Source: Chromobacterium alkanivorans (GTDB taxonomy: Bacteria > Pseudomonadota > Gammaproteobacteria > Burkholderiales > Chromobacteriaceae). Taken from it: a DNA stretch of 64,000 bases. The position numbers and the translations under genes are program-made. This document shows, piece after piece, positions 10,913 to 19,826 of this stretch; the stretch's first letter is position 1; each line of letters begins with the position of its first letter. The notes below the pieces were generated by a model, which was not told the origin of the DNA, did no database searches, and was given only the letters and a program-made list of their open reading frames with translations. The stretch lies in contig NZ_JAFHKL010000001.1 of the NCBI RefSeq assembly GCF_016937655.1, positions 1-64,000 on the forward strand, given 5' to 3'.

Positions 10913-11386
10913 CTATTTGTCAGCGCTCTTGTTGCTATCGGTAAAGCCCGTCATGAACTTGCCGATCAATTGTTCCAGCACCATGGCCGAGGAGGTGATG
11001 GTGATGGTGCCGCCCGGGGTCAGATTGGTTTCCGAGCCTCCCTGCAGCATGCCGATATATTGTTCGCCCAGCAGGCCGGCGGTCAGGATGGACGCGCTGG
11101 CGTCGTCGCTGATCTGATAGGTCTTGTCAATATTCAGAGTCACGCGGGCGCGATAAGTTTTCGGGTTGAGCTGGATGTCGGCCACGCGCCCGATCACCAC
11201 GCCGGCCTCCTTGACCGGCGCTTTGACCTTCAGTCCGCCGACGTTGTCGAAGTCGGCGTACAGCACATAGGTCTGGTTGGCGCTTTGCGGGACCAGATTG
11301 GCCACTTTCAGCGACAGGAAGGCGACGGCGGCGATGCCCAGCGCCACAAAGATGCCTACCCACAAATCAATAGTAGAGCGTTTCAT
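10913..11386 (-). CDS. mlaD: MCE-domain protein MlaD
   Basis: A 157-residue inner-membrane-anchored MCE protein that forms the hexameric lipid-binding ring of the Mla complex. One N-terminal transmembrane helix (about residues 8-28, IDLWVGIFVALGIAAVAFLSL) precedes the MCE domain (VLYADFDNVGGLKVKAPVKEAGVVIGRV). It ends in a short helical tail. Its start is 11 bases after the mlaE stop. Confidence 0.95.
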   Translation of the reverse strand: MKRSTIDLWVGIFVALGIAAVAFLSLKVANLVPQSANQTYVLYADFDNVGGLKVKAPVKEAGVVIGRVADIQLNPKTYRARVTLNIDKTYQISDDASASILTAGLLGEQYIGMLQGGSETNLTPGGTITITSSAMVLEQLIGKFMTGFTDSNKSADK

Positions 11387-11397
11387 TCGGGTTTTTC

Positions 11398-12183
11398 CTA
11401 GAACATGAAGGCGGTCAGGATGAAATCCAGCGCCAGAATGACCAATGCGGAGGTGACTACGGTCCGGGTGGTGGCGGCGGAAATGCCGCTGGCCGTCGGA
11501 GTGGCGTCATAACCTTCGAACACGGCGATCAGGGTGACGGCGACGCCGAAGCACAGGCTCTTGATCAGGCCGTTGACCACGTCGAAATGCAGGTCGACGT
11601 TGGCCTGCATCTGCGACCAGAAGGTGCCGACGTCCAGGCCTATCATCACCACGCCCACCAGGTAGCCGCCGAAGATGCCGACCACGTTGAACAGCGCGGC
11701 CAGGATGGGCATGGAGATCACGCCGGCCCAGAAGCGGGGCGCCACCACGCGGGCGATCGGGTCGACCGCCATCACGCTCATCGCGTCCAGCTGCTCGGTG
11801 GTTTTCATCAGGCCGATTTCGGCGGTCATCGCGCTGCCGGCGCGGCTGGCGAACAAGAGCGCGGCCAGCACCGGACCCAGCTCGCGCAACAGCGCCAGCG
11901 CCACCACCGCGCCCAGCGCGTCGGCGGAGCCGAATTTGGCGAGGGTGCTGTAGCCTTGCAGGCCCAGCACCATGCCGACGAAGAGGCCGGACACCAGGAT
12001 GATGATCAAGGACATCACGCCGGCGAAATAGACCTCGCGTATGGTCAGCTGCGGCCGCAACAGGCTCTGGCCGCTGCCGCGCAGGATGGCCACCAGGAAG
12101 CGGCAGGCGAAGCCCAGTCGCCAGACGGCGTTGATGGTGAGGTGGCCGAGCTTGCGCAAGGGCGCGGCGATCAAATCAAGCAT
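11398..12183 (-). CDS. mlaE: Phospholipid ABC transporter permease MlaE
   Basis: A 261-residue permease of the MlaE/Ttg2B family, with about five to six membrane helices. Typical motifs are GVMSLIIILVSGLFVGMVLGLQGY, ELGPVLAALLFASRAGSAMTAEIG and the C-terminal TTRTVVTSALVILALDFILTAFMF. Its start overlaps the end of mlaF by 8 bases, indicating coupled translation. Confidence 0.95.
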   Translation of the reverse strand: MLDLIAAPLRKLGHLTINAVWRLGFACRFLVAILRGSGQSLLRPQLTIREVYFAGVMSLIIILVSGLFVGMVLGLQGYSTLAKFGSADALGAVVALALLRELGPVLAALLFASRAGSAMTAEIGLMKTTEQLDAMSVMAVDPIARVVAPRFWAGVISMPILAALFNVVGIFGGYLVGVVMIGLDVGTFWSQMQANVDLHFDVVNGLIKSLCFGVAVTLIAVFEGYDATPTASGISAATTRTVVTSALVILALDFILTAFMF

Positions 12184-13012
12184 GGCGGCCTCCGTTGAGT
12201 CCCAGGTCGTCGGCGAGCGAGCGCTCCGCCGGGTAGGCGTAGTGCACCGGGCCGTCGGCCTCGCCCCAGATGAACTGGTGCACCCATGGCGAATCCGAAT
12301 TGCGCACCTGGTCCGGCGTGCCCTGGGCGACGATCTCGCCGCCGGCGACGAAGAGCACGTGGTCGACGATCTCCAGCGATTTGTGCACGTCGTGGGTGAC
12401 CATCACCGCGGTGGTGCCCAGCGCGTGGTTGAGCTTCTTGATCAGGTGGGCGATCACGCCCAGCGAGATCGGGTCCAGGCCGGTGAAGGGCTCGTCGTAG
12501 AGCATCAGTTGCGGGTCCAACGCGATGGCGCGCGCCAGCGCCACCCGGCGCGCCATGCCGCCGGACAGTTCCGCCGGCATCAGCTGCTGGGTGCCGCGCA
12601 GGCCGACGGACTCCAGCTTCATGGTCACCAGGTCGCGGATCATGCTGTCCGGCAGCTTGGTGTGCTCGCGAATGGGGAAGGCGACGTTGTCGAACACCGA
12701 CAGGTCGGTGAACAGCGCGCCGAACTGGAACAGCATGCCCATGCGGCGGCGGTGTTGATAAAGTTCGGCGGCGCTCATCTTGGCGACGCTCTTGCCGTCA
12801 ACCAGCACTTCGCCGGCCTGCGGGCGGTTCTGGCCGGAGATCAGCCGCAGCAGCGTGGTTTTGCCGCTGCCGCTGCCGCCCATGACGGCCACCAGCTTGC
12901 CGCGCGGAATGGCGAGGTTGAGGTTTTTCAGAATGGGCCGCTCGCCATAGGCGAAGCTGACGTTCCTGAACTCGATGAAATTGTCAGAAGACACAAAGTT
13001 TCCAGATAGCAT
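12176..13012 (-). CDS. mlaF: Phospholipid ABC transporter ATPase MlaF
   Basis: The ATPase that energises Mla transport. Walker A GGSGSGKTT (about residues 45-53), signature LSGGMARRVALARA and Walker B LMLYDEPFTGLDPIS are intact, with the MlaF-type Q-loop region GMLFQFGALFTDLSVFDNV. It is the first gene of the operon. The ATG at 13012 has no good ribosome site; a GTG at 12994 preceded by GGAAAC is an alternative start that would remove six residues. Confidence 0.94.
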   Translation of the reverse strand: MLSGNFVSSDNFIEFRNVSFAYGERPILKNLNLAIPRGKLVAVMGGSGSGKTTLLRLISGQNRPQAGEVLVDGKSVAKMSAAELYQHRRRMGMLFQFGALFTDLSVFDNVAFPIREHTKLPDSMIRDLVTMKLESVGLRGTQQLMPAELSGGMARRVALARAIALDPQLMLYDEPFTGLDPISLGVIAHLIKKLNHALGTTAVMVTHDVHKSLEIVDHVLFVAGGEIVAQGTPDQVRNSDSPWVHQFIWGEADGPVHYAYPAERSLADDLGLNGGRHA

Positions 13013-13327
13013 GCGTGAAGCCGCGGACGGCCTCGGTTGAAACGGCGGACCCGGAGCGGTGCGATGGCGGGCCGTTCAGGCAAAGCGGCTCTTGAAGCCT
13101 GTCACCCAAGCTTTGCCTTGGATGAGCGGTTCTTGGAGAGCGGCCGCTTTTTTGCCGATTCTTTTCGAACTGGAGATTTTATAGACTTGTCGTGAACTAG
13201 CCAAATTTCAACGGTGTTCGCGATGCAAATATGCTGCATTGCAATGCGGCCGGCGGCGCGGAGGAGGCGGGGAGAGGCGGACAGCGGGCGTGCCGACTGT
13301 CCGCCCGAGCCGGCGGACGAAAGGGGC
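13013..13327. other. Intergenic region between dapD and the mla operon
   Basis: About 315 bases with no credible gene. Reading leftward, a possible mlaF promoter has a TATAAA -10 (13178-13183) and a weak TTGGCT -35 (13199-13204) with a 15-base spacer. At the dapD side there is a hairpin with perfect 9-base arms GGCGGACAG/CTGTCCGCC (13276-13305) that could end dapD transcription, though it has no T-run. A GCGGCCGC palindrome near 13142 has no evident role. Confidence 0.4.
13276..13305 (-). terminator. Hairpin downstream of dapD
   Basis: Arms GGCGGACAG (13276-13284) and CTGTCCGCC (13297-13305) pair perfectly around a 12-base loop, 22 bases past the dapD stop. It lacks a T-run, so it is a weak or factor-dependent terminator candidate at best. 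Confidence 0.45.
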
Positions 13328-14150
13328 TTACACGCCGCGCAGCAGTTCGTTGATGCTGGTCTTGCTGCGAGTCTGAGCGTCCACTTTCTTAACGATCACC
13401 GCGCAGTACAGGCTGTGGCTGCCGTCCTTGCTCGGCAGGTTGCCGGACACCACCACCGAGCCGGGCGGCACGCGGCCGTAGCTGATCTCGCCGGTTTCGC
13501 GGTCGTAGATCTTGGTGGACTGGCCGATGTAGACGCCCATGGAGATCACCGAGCCTTCGCCGACGATCACGCCTTCGACGATTTCCGAACGCGCGCCGAT
13601 GAAGCAGTTGTCCTCGATGATGGTGGGGTTGGCCTGCAGCGGCTCCAGCACGCCGCCGATGCCGACGCCGCCGGACAAGTGCACGTTCTTGCCGATCTGG
13701 GCGCAGGAGCCGACGGTGGCCCAGGTGTCCACCATCGCGCCTTCGTCGACGTAGGCGCCGATATTGACGTAGGACGGCATCAGCACGGTGTTCTTGGCAA
13801 TGAAGCTGCCCTTGCGCGCCACCGCGCCCGGCACCACGCGGAAACCGGCTTCCTGGAAGCGGGCCGGGTTCCAGTCGGCGAACTTGGTGTCCACTTTGTC
13901 GAAGTAGCGGTTGACGCCGTCGTCGGAAAGCTCATTGTCGCGGATGCGGAAGGACAGCAGCACCGCTTTCTTCACCCATTGGTTCACCACCCAGTCCGCG
14001 CCCTGTTTTTCCGCCACGCGCAGGCGGCCGGCGTCCAGCTCGGCGATCACCTGGCCGATGGCGGCCTTGAGCTCGGCGGAAACGGTGGCCGGGGTGATGT
14101 CGGCGCGTTGTTCGAAGGCTTCTTCGATCAGGGTCTGGATCGGATGCATG
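13328..14150 (-). CDS. dapD: 2,3,4,5-tetrahydropyridine-2,6-dicarboxylate N-succinyltransferase
   Basis: Transfers succinyl from succinyl-CoA to tetrahydrodipicolinate in the succinylase branch of lysine/meso-DAP synthesis. It has the left-handed beta-helix hexapeptide repeats of the family (about residues 110-230: [21 protein letters not shown], then [29 protein letters not shown]). The start at 14150 gives [16 protein letters not shown], matching E. coli DapD, and has AAAGGA upstream; the frame also offers an ATG at 14188. At 273 residues it matches the family. It follows dapC, the next enzyme of the same pathway, by 84 bases. Confidence 0.95.
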
Positions 14151-14234
14151 GTGTTCAGTCCTTTGGCAATGTGGATGGAAGTGGTCATTCAATTCGCTTT
14201 CAGGCGGCCGCGCCGGAGGCGGGGCCGCGGGGAT

Positions 14235-15437
14235 TCATGGGGTCTGGCGTTGCCGGCGTTCGGCGAAGGCGACGATGCGCTCGACGCCGGCCACGCATTC
14301 TTCCAGCGTGGCCACCAGCGCGACGCGGACATAGCCGGCGCCGGGATTGACGCCGTGGGCGTCGCGCGCCAGGTAGCTGCCCGGCAGCACGGTGACGTGT
14401 TCCTCGGCGAACAGCGCCTTGGCGAAGTCTACATCATTCCCGTCCGGCACCTTGGCCCACAGGTAGAAGCTGGCGTCCGGGCGCCGCACCTCCAGCCCCA
14501 TCGCCAGCCGCGGGGTGACCGCGTCGAACTTGGCGATGTATTGGGCCCGGTTGGACTCGACGTGGTCCTCGTCGTTCCAGGCCGCCACGCTGGCCGCCTG
14601 TATCGCCAGGCTCATCGCGCTGCCGTGGTAGGTGCGGTAGAGCAGGAACTTGGCCAGCAGCGCGGCGTCGCCGGCGACGAAGCCCGAGCGCATGCCGGGC
14701 ACATTGGAGCGCTTGGACAGGCTGGTGAACATCGCCAGCCGCTCGAAGCCGCGGCCCAGCTTGCGCGCCGCCTCCAGCCCGCCCAGCGGCGGCCGGCCGA
14801 AGTGGATTTCGGAATAGCATTCGTCGCTGGCGATGACGAAGCCGTAGCGCTCGGACAGCTGGAACAGCGTCTCCCAGTCCGCCAGCGACATCACCGCACC
14901 GGTGGGGTTGCCGGGGCTGCACACGATCACCAGCTGGGTGCGTTGCCACACCGCTTCCGGCACCTGGCTCCAGTCCGGCTGGAAGCGCTGTTCGGCCAGA
15001 CAGTTGACATAGTAGGGTTCGGCGCCGGCCAACAGTGCCGCGCCTTCGTAAATCTGGTAAAAAGGGTTGGGGGATATCACGATGGGCGTCTGCCCGGCGC
15101 TGGCGTCGATCACCGTCTGCACAAAAGCAAACAAGGCTTCACGGCTGCCGTTGACCGGCAGTATCTCGCTTTGCGCATCCAGTTCCAGATCATAGCGCCG
15201 TCGCATCCAGCCGGCGCAGGCTTGGCGCAGCGCCTCGCTGCCCAGCGTGGCCGGGTATTGCGACAGCCCGCCTAGGTTGTCGATCAGAGCCTGTTCGACC
15301 AGCTCCGGGGTTGGATGTTTGGGTTCGCCTATCGACAGATTGATGTGCGTTTTGTCCGCCGGCGGCGTCAGGCCGGCAAGCAGCGCGCGCAGGCGCTGGA
15401 AGGGATAGGGCTGCAATTGGGCCAGGCGGGGGTTCAC
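14235..15437 (-). CDS. dapC: Succinyldiaminopimelate transaminase
   Basis: A PLP-dependent class I/II aminotransferase of 400 residues that converts N-succinyl-2-amino-6-ketopimelate to N-succinyl-diaminopimelate. It is DapC-type by the region INLSIGEPKHPTPELV and by its pairing with dapD. The PLP lysine lies in TSLSKRSNVPGMRSG, and SPGNPTGAVMS and DECYSEIHF are present. The start is a GTG at 15437 with GGAG five bases upstream and gives VNPRLAQLQPYPFQRLR, the usual DapC N-terminus. It is divergent from the EamA gene, with only 48 bases between. Confidence 0.93.
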   Translation of the reverse strand: MNPRLAQLQPYPFQRLRALLAGLTPPADKTHINLSIGEPKHPTPELVEQALIDNLGGLSQYPATLGSEALRQACAGWMRRRYDLELDAQSEILPVNGSREALFAFVQTVIDASAGQTPIVISPNPFYQIYEGAALLAGAEPYYVNCLAEQRFQPDWSQVPEAVWQRTQLVIVCSPGNPTGAVMSLADWETLFQLSERYGFVIASDECYSEIHFGRPPLGGLEAARKLGRGFERLAMFTSLSKRSNVPGMRSGFVAGDAALLAKFLLYRTYHGSAMSLAIQAASVAAWNDEDHVESNRAQYIAKFDAVTPRLAMGLEVRRPDASFYLWAKVPDGNDVDFAKALFAEEHVTVLPGSYLARDAHGVNPGAGYVRVALVATLEECVAGVERIVAFAERRQRQTP

Positions 15438-15485
15438 GGTGTCTCCAAAGCGGGCGCAAGCAAACGAATATCTTAAGAACAAGCG

Positions 15486-16400
15486 ATGACACCTGTAAAA
15501 CAAAAATTTCTCGCCGTCTGCGGCATTCTCACCACCGCTCTGGTCTGGGGCTTGATGTGGTACCCGTTTCGCAGCCTCAATCAAAGCGGCGTCAGCGTGG
15601 CGATGACCTCGCTGGTGGTCTATCTGGTGGCCATCACTCTGGGCGTGATCACCTTTTTCGACGTCTACTGCCGCCAGTTCCGGCTGCAGCCGGTGTTGCT
15701 GGTGCTGACCGCGGTGTTCGGCTGGTGCAACTACAGCTATACCTGGGCGGTGTCCGAGGGCCAGGTGATGCGGGTCTTGCTGCTGTTCTACCTGTCGCCG
15801 CTGTGGACGGTGTTCCTGTCGCGCTTGATCCTGAAGGAGCGGCTGACCCGCAGCGGCTGGCTGGTGGTGGCCTTGTCGCTGCTCGGCTGCTTCATCTTCA
15901 TCTACCGGCCGGGCCTGTTCGCCGGCGAGCTGCCGCTCAGCCATCGTTACGAGTGGCTGGCCCTGTCCGGCGGCATGGCCTTCGCGCTGGGCAATGTGCT
16001 TAGCCGCGGCGCCCAGTCCATCCCGGTGCCGGTCAAGTCGGCGTCGATCTGGTTCGGCGTGGCGTCCATCGGCGCGATCAAGCTGGCGCTGGCCGGGCAA
16101 TTGGGCGGCATTCTGCAGATTCCGCCGCAAAGCTGGCTGGTGCTGGGCATTTTGGGCGTCACCCTGTTATGCACCAGCGTGATCTCGCAGCACGGCGTGT
16201 CCATTCTGCCGGCGACGCAAACGATGACGCTGATGTTGATGGAGCTGTTGTTCGCGGCGGCATCGGCTTATTTATTGGCCGGCGAGGCGATGACGTCGCG
16301 CGAATGGCTGGGCGGCGCCCTGATCGCCAGCGCCAGCCTGTTGTCCGGCCGCATGAGCGGCAAGCCGGTGACGGCGCAATTGAAACAGGAGGCAGCATGA
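15486..16400 (+). CDS. EamA-family (DMT superfamily) transporter
   Basis: A 304-residue inner-membrane protein with about ten hydrophobic helices arranged as two EamA repeats; WGLMWYPFRSLNQSGVSVAMTS lies near the start and LFYLSPLWTVFLSRLILKERL at the end of the first repeat. Members export metabolites or amino acids, but the substrate cannot be read from sequence. Its stop overlaps the start of the GNAT gene (ATGA), so the two are co-translated. Confidence 0.88.
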   Translation: MTPVKQKFLAVCGILTTALVWGLMWYPFRSLNQSGVSVAMTSLVVYLVAITLGVITFFDVYCRQFRLQPVLLVLTAVFGWCNYSYTWAVSEGQVMRVLLLFYLSPLWTVFLSRLILKERLTRSGWLVVALSLLGCFIFIYRPGLFAGELPLSHRYEWLALSGGMAFALGNVLSRGAQSIPVPVKSASIWFGVASIGAIKLALAGQLGGILQIPPQSWLVLGILGVTLLCTSVISQHGVSILPATQTMTLMLMELLFAAASAYLLAGEAMTSREWLGGALIASASLLSGRMSGKPVTAQLKQEAA

Positions 16401-16972
16401 TTACGATCCGAGCGATGAACGACAGCGATTTCGAACGCTTCTGGCCGGTGTTCCAGGCGGTGGTGGCTGCCCGGGAGACCTATGCCTTCGATCCGGAGCT
16501 GACGCGGGAACAGGCGCGCGAGTTGTGGCTGCGGCTGCCCTTGCACACCCTGGTGGCGGAGGAGGACGGCGCGCTGCTGGGCTCGTATTTTCTCAAGCCC
16601 AACGCCGCCGGTCCGGGCGGCCATGTCTGCAATTGCGGCTATATGGTGGCCGAGGCGGCGCGCGGCAAGGGCGTGGCGCGGCTGATGTGCGAGCACTCGC
16701 AGCAATTGGCGCGGGACAGCGGCTTCCTGGCGATGCAGTTCAACTCGGTGGTGGCCAGCAACGAGGTGGCGGTGGCCTTGTGGAGCAAGCTGGGGTTCGA
16801 GCCGGTGGGCCGTTTGCCGCGCGCTTACCGCCACGCGCGGCTGGGCCTGGTGGACTGCCTGGTGATGTACAAATGGCTGGGCGACGCCGCGCCGGAGATG
16901 CCGGAGCCGGCGCCGCTGATCGGCCGCAAGAATATCGAGGCGACGGTGTCGCGGCGCAGAGGCCACCGCTAA
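16397..16972 (+). CDS. GNAT-family N-acetyltransferase
   Basis: A 191-residue acetyl-CoA-dependent acetyltransferase. The start at 16397 has a textbook AGGAGG site and gives MITIRAMNDSDFERFWPVF. The acetyl-CoA binding motif is visible as YMVAEAARGKGVARLMCEHS (V-x5-RGKGVA), followed by NSVVASNEVAVALWSKLGFEPVGRLPRAYR. It is coupled to the EamA transporter, a pairing that suggests modification and export of one small molecule; this is inference. The basic C-terminal tail (RRRGHR) is unremarkable. Confidence 0.88.
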   Translation: MITIRAMNDSDFERFWPVFQAVVAARETYAFDPELTREQARELWLRLPLHTLVAEEDGALLGSYFLKPNAAGPGGHVCNCGYMVAEAARGKGVARLMCEHSQQLARDSGFLAMQFNSVVASNEVAVALWSKLGFEPVGRLPRAYRHARLGLVDCLVMYKWLGDAAPEMPEPAPLIGRKNIEATVSRRRGHR

Positions 16973-16985
16973 GCCGTCGTCGGCA

Positions 16986-17216
16986 TCAATAATGCGGCGG
17001 AATCTCGTCGCGCGGGCTGAGGCCGGACGCGGCGTCGTCCGGCTGGGCTTGACGGAATTGCTGGTAGAGCAGACGCATTTGCTGTTGCAGCAGCTCCATG
17101 TCTTTTTGCTGGCGCGCCACGGTGGCGTTCAGCGCGTCCAAGAGTTCGTCCTGGAAGGCGAGCTTCACTTCCATTTCGGCCAGGCGGGCATCGATTTGAT
17201 CATCCATGCCGGCCAT
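16986..17216 (-). CDS. slyX: SlyX family protein
   Basis: A small 76-residue coiled-coil protein. The body ARLAEMEVKLAFQDELLDALN and the C-terminal IPPHY match SlyX, whose E. coli member also ends PPPHY. The ATG at 17216 overlaps the antiporter stop region (TAGAATG); an ATG at 17207 is an alternative. Its function is unknown. Confidence 0.87.
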   Translation of the reverse strand: MAGMDDQIDARLAEMEVKLAFQDELLDALNATVARQQKDMELLQQQMRLLYQQFRQAQPDDAASGLSPRDEIPPHY

Positions 17217-17217
17217 T

Positions 17218-18531
17218 CTACAACACCATCGCCGCAATCCAGCCGGCCGCCAGCACCGGCAGGTTGTAGTGCAGGAAGGTGGGCAGCACGGTGTCGCGGA
17301 TATGGTCGTGCTGGCCGTCCACGTTCAGGCCCGAAGTCGGCCCCAGCGTGGAGTCCGACGCCGGCGAGCCGGCGTCGCCCAGCGCGCCGGCGGTGCCGAT
17401 GATGGCCACGGTGGCCAGCGGCGAAAAGCCCAGGTGCATGCACAGCGGCACGTAGATGGCGGTGAGGATGGGCACGGTGGAGAAGGACGAGCCTATGCCC
17501 AGGGTCACCACCAGGCCCACCAGCAGCATGGCGAAGGCGGCCACGCCCTGGTTGCCGGCGAACAGGCCGGCGCTGGCGGTCACCAGAGCGCCCACCTGGC
17601 CGGTGGCCTTCAGCACCTCGGCGAAGCCTTGGGCGGTGATCATGGTGAAGCCTATCATCGCCATCATCTTCATGCCCTCGTTGAACAGACCGTCCGCGTC
17701 CTTCCATTTCACCACGCCGGTGGCGAGGAACAGCAGAAAGCCCGCTAGCGCGCCCATGATCATCGAATCGGTGTACAGCTGCACCGCGAAGGCCAGCGCG
17801 ATCGCCAGCAGCGCGGTGGCCAGCGATTTGCGGCTGACCTTGGCGCGGGTGCGCTCGGCGTTTTCTATCTTGCCCAAGACGTACTGGCGCGGCTTGCGGT
17901 AGCTGACCAGCACCGCCCACAACAGGCCGGCCACCATGCCCAGCGCCGGGATCGCCATCGCGTGCATCACATTGAGGCCGCGCACGTCCATGCCGGATTT
18001 GGCGATGTTGCCGAGCAGGATCTGTTTCAGAAAGATGTCGCCGAAGCCCACCGGAAACACCATATAGGGCGTGACCAGGCCGAAGGTGATCACGCAGGCG
18101 ACCAGGCGGCGGTCCAGATGCAGCCGCGCCATCACATAAAGCAGCGGCGGCACCAGCAAGGGGATGAAGGCGATGTGGATGGGCACCAGGTTCTGGCTGG
18201 CGACGCTGACCGCGGCCAGCAGCAGGATCAACGCCCATTTCAGCCGGCTCTGGCCGCTGTCGCGTTCCAGCCGCTTGACCGCCAGATCCGCCATCGCGTG
18301 CGGCAGGCCGGATTTGGCGATGGCCAGCGCGAAGGCTCCCAGCAGGGCGTAGGACAGGGCCACCGAGGCGCCGCCGGTGATGCCGTTGTTGAAGGCTTCC
18401 AGCGTGCGGGACAGGGACAGACCGCCGCAGAGGCCGCCGATCAAGGCGCCGAGCAGCAGGCTGATGACGACGTGGGTGCGCAACAGCGCCAGCCCGAGCA
18501 TGACGATGACGGCCAGAAGAACTGCGTTCAT
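17218..18531 (-). CDS. Na+/H+ antiporter family protein (NhaC-like superfamily)
   Basis: A 437-residue inner-membrane transporter with about 11-12 hydrophobic helices. The segments VASQNLVPIHIAFIPLLVPPLL, TPYMVFPVGFGDIFL and GTAGALGDAGSPASDSTLGPTSGLN are typical of the PF03553 branch containing H. influenzae HI1586. The ATG at 18531 was chosen because it begins the first helix (MNAVLLAVIVMLGLALL); residues further upstream in the frame are Arg/Pro-rich and non-hydrophobic. slyX follows immediately. Ion specificity is not predictable from sequence. Confidence 0.85.
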   Translation of the reverse strand: MNAVLLAVIVMLGLALLRTHVVISLLLGALIGGLCGGLSLSRTLEAFNNGITGGASVALSYALLGAFALAIAKSGLPHAMADLAVKRLERDSGQSRLKWALILLLAAVSVASQNLVPIHIAFIPLLVPPLLYVMARLHLDRRLVACVITFGLVTPYMVFPVGFGDIFLKQILLGNIAKSGMDVRGLNVMHAMAIPALGMVAGLLWAVLVSYRKPRQYVLGKIENAERTRAKVSRKSLATALLAIALAFAVQLYTDSMIMGALAGFLLFLATGVVKWKDADGLFNEGMKMMAMIGFTMITAQGFAEVLKATGQVGALVTASAGLFAGNQGVAAFAMLLVGLVVTLGIGSSFSTVPILTAIYVPLCMHLGFSPLATVAIIGTAGALGDAGSPASDSTLGPTSGLNVDGQHDHIRDTVLPTFLHYNLPVLAAGWIAAMVL

Positions 18532-18866
18532 TTGTATATACAGATCAATAGGTTGGACGAAGACGCCGAGGGCGCGCAGCGTAGCGGGTTTCGGTTTTTC
18601 TGTCGATAGTTTTGCTTGGAACGCGGCACGAAGCGGCGCGGCAGGGAGCCGACCGCGGCGGCGGAAGCGGGATCTTGCTTTGCTTTGCGATTTCAAAGAC
18701 TTGCCGGCTTGACGCCGCGGAAGCGGGCGCGCCGGGGCCGTTGCGGCATTTATATACTTGTTGGAAATAAAAAACTAATTTTATATATCTTTACTGTGTT
18801 ATTACGCCGGCTTAGAGTGAGGGAATGTCGAGGCGCGTCCCGCGCCGCGCAGAGAGGAGGTGGCCG
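18532..18866. other. Divergent intergenic region with candidate promoter for the DUF2325 operon
   Basis: About 335 bases without a gene. The left half is GC-rich and featureless. The right half becomes AT-rich from 18750, with a candidate rightward promoter: TTGGAA at 18761-18766 and TATATC/TATATA at 18782-18789. An AGAGGAGG ribosome site follows at 18853-18860. Confidence 0.4.
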
Positions 18867-19163
18867 ATGAACGCCCTGTTGATAGGCGCGGACAGCTTGG
18901 GGAACATTCCGGCGGTTCTGCAAAGCTACGATATCCGGATCGCCCGCCACATCTGCGGGCGCAACGTCGCGCATCAGCGCAGGGCGCCGCTGCCGGGCAA
19001 GCCGGATCTGCTGATCCTGCTCACCGATTTTCTGGGACACAATGTGATGCGCAATTACCGGGACCGCGCCCACGCGCTGGGCATCCCGGTGGTGGCCTGC
19101 CGCCGTTCCGCCACCGCGGTGGAGCGGCGTTTGCAACATGAAGGCTGGAGGAAGCTGCCATGA
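18867..19163 (+). CDS. DUF2325 domain protein
   Basis: A 98-residue protein beginning MNALLIGADSLGNIPAVLQ, the DUF2325 signature (a GxDxxG-type start followed by HICGRNVAHQR and LLILLTDFLGHNVMRNYRDRAHALGIPVVACRRS). The start at 18867 has a strong AGAGGAGG site; in-frame codons further upstream are Arg-rich and unlikely to be translated. DUF2325 proteins are small, widely spread and of unknown function. A second small gene overlaps its stop codon. Confidence 0.87.
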   Translation: MNALLIGADSLGNIPAVLQSYDIRIARHICGRNVAHQRRAPLPGKPDLLILLTDFLGHNVMRNYRDRAHALGIPVVACRRSATAVERRLQHEGWRKLP

Positions 19164-19315
19164 TTTTTTCGGGCAATGAGAATTGGTTGGGCAGCTTGGC
19201 GCGCGCCGAGGATTCGGCGCTGCCCTTGCGCGACGACACGGTGGCGGTGGAGTGGGCCAGGCTGGCGCCGCAGCCCTTGCCGCAGGCGGCGGCGCAGCCG
19301 TCGCAGCCGGCGTGA
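19160..19315 (+). CDS. Small 51-residue protein coupled to the DUF2325 gene
   Basis: An ATG at 19160 overlaps the stop of the DUF2325 gene (ATGA) and is preceded by GGAGGA at a spacing of 7. It opens a 51-codon frame starting MIFSGNENWLGSLARAED and ending in an Ala/Pro/Gln-rich tail (QPLPQAAAQPSQPA). Start overlap plus a good ribosome site make translation likely. I do not recognise a family. It is followed by the convergent rlmH gene. Confidence 0.6.
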   Translation: MIFSGNENWLGSLARAEDSALPLRDDTVAVEWARLAPQPLPQAAAQPSQPA

Positions 19316-19330
19316 TCCGCCGGCGTCCGT

Positions 19331-19801
19331 CTATTCGCGGTGGTAGGGGTGGTTGTTGAGGATAGAGTAGGCGCGGTAGATCTGCTCGGCCAGCATCACC
19401 CGCACCATGCCGTGGGGCAGGGTCATCGCCGACAGCTGCAGCAGCACGTCGGCGCGTTGCTTCAATTCCGCGGCCAGGCCGTCGGCGCCGCCGATGATGA
19501 AGGCCACGTCGTCGCCGCCGGCCATCCATTCCTTCAGGCCTTCCGCCAGTCGCACCGAAGTCCAGTTCTTGCCGCGCTCGTCCATCACCACCAGCCGCGC
19601 GCGCGGCGGAATGGCGGCGAGCAGCCGCTCGTGCTCGGCGGCAATGCCTTTTTCGGCGGTGACGCCGCCGCCGCGTTTCTCCGGTTTGATTTCCTTCAGT
19701 TCCAGCGTGATGTCGCGGCCGAAGCGCTTAGAGTAATCGCCGTAGGCCTCGTCGACCCAGCGCGGCATCTTGGTGCCGACGGCGAGAATAGTGATTTTCA
19801 T
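19331..19801 (-). CDS. rlmH: 23S rRNA (pseudouridine1915-N3)-methyltransferase
   Basis: A 156-residue SPOUT methyltransferase that modifies position 1915 of 23S rRNA in helix 69 of the assembled ribosome. Key segments are MKITILAVGTKMPRWV, the SAM-binding FIIGGADGL loop and the C-terminal YRAYSILNNHPYHRE. The start at 19801 matches E. coli RlmH. It is the last gene of the can-nadD-rsfS-rlmH run but is separated from rsfS by a hairpin and a dispersed element. Confidence 0.96.
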   Translation of the reverse strand: MKITILAVGTKMPRWVDEAYGDYSKRFGRDITLELKEIKPEKRGGGVTAEKGIAAEHERLLAAIPPRARLVVMDERGKNWTSVRLAEGLKEWMAGGDDVAFIIGGADGLAAELKQRADVLLQLSAMTLPHGMVRVMLAEQIYRAYSILNNHPYHRE

Positions 19802-19826
19802 CGTGAATGAGCCAGGGAATAAACGC

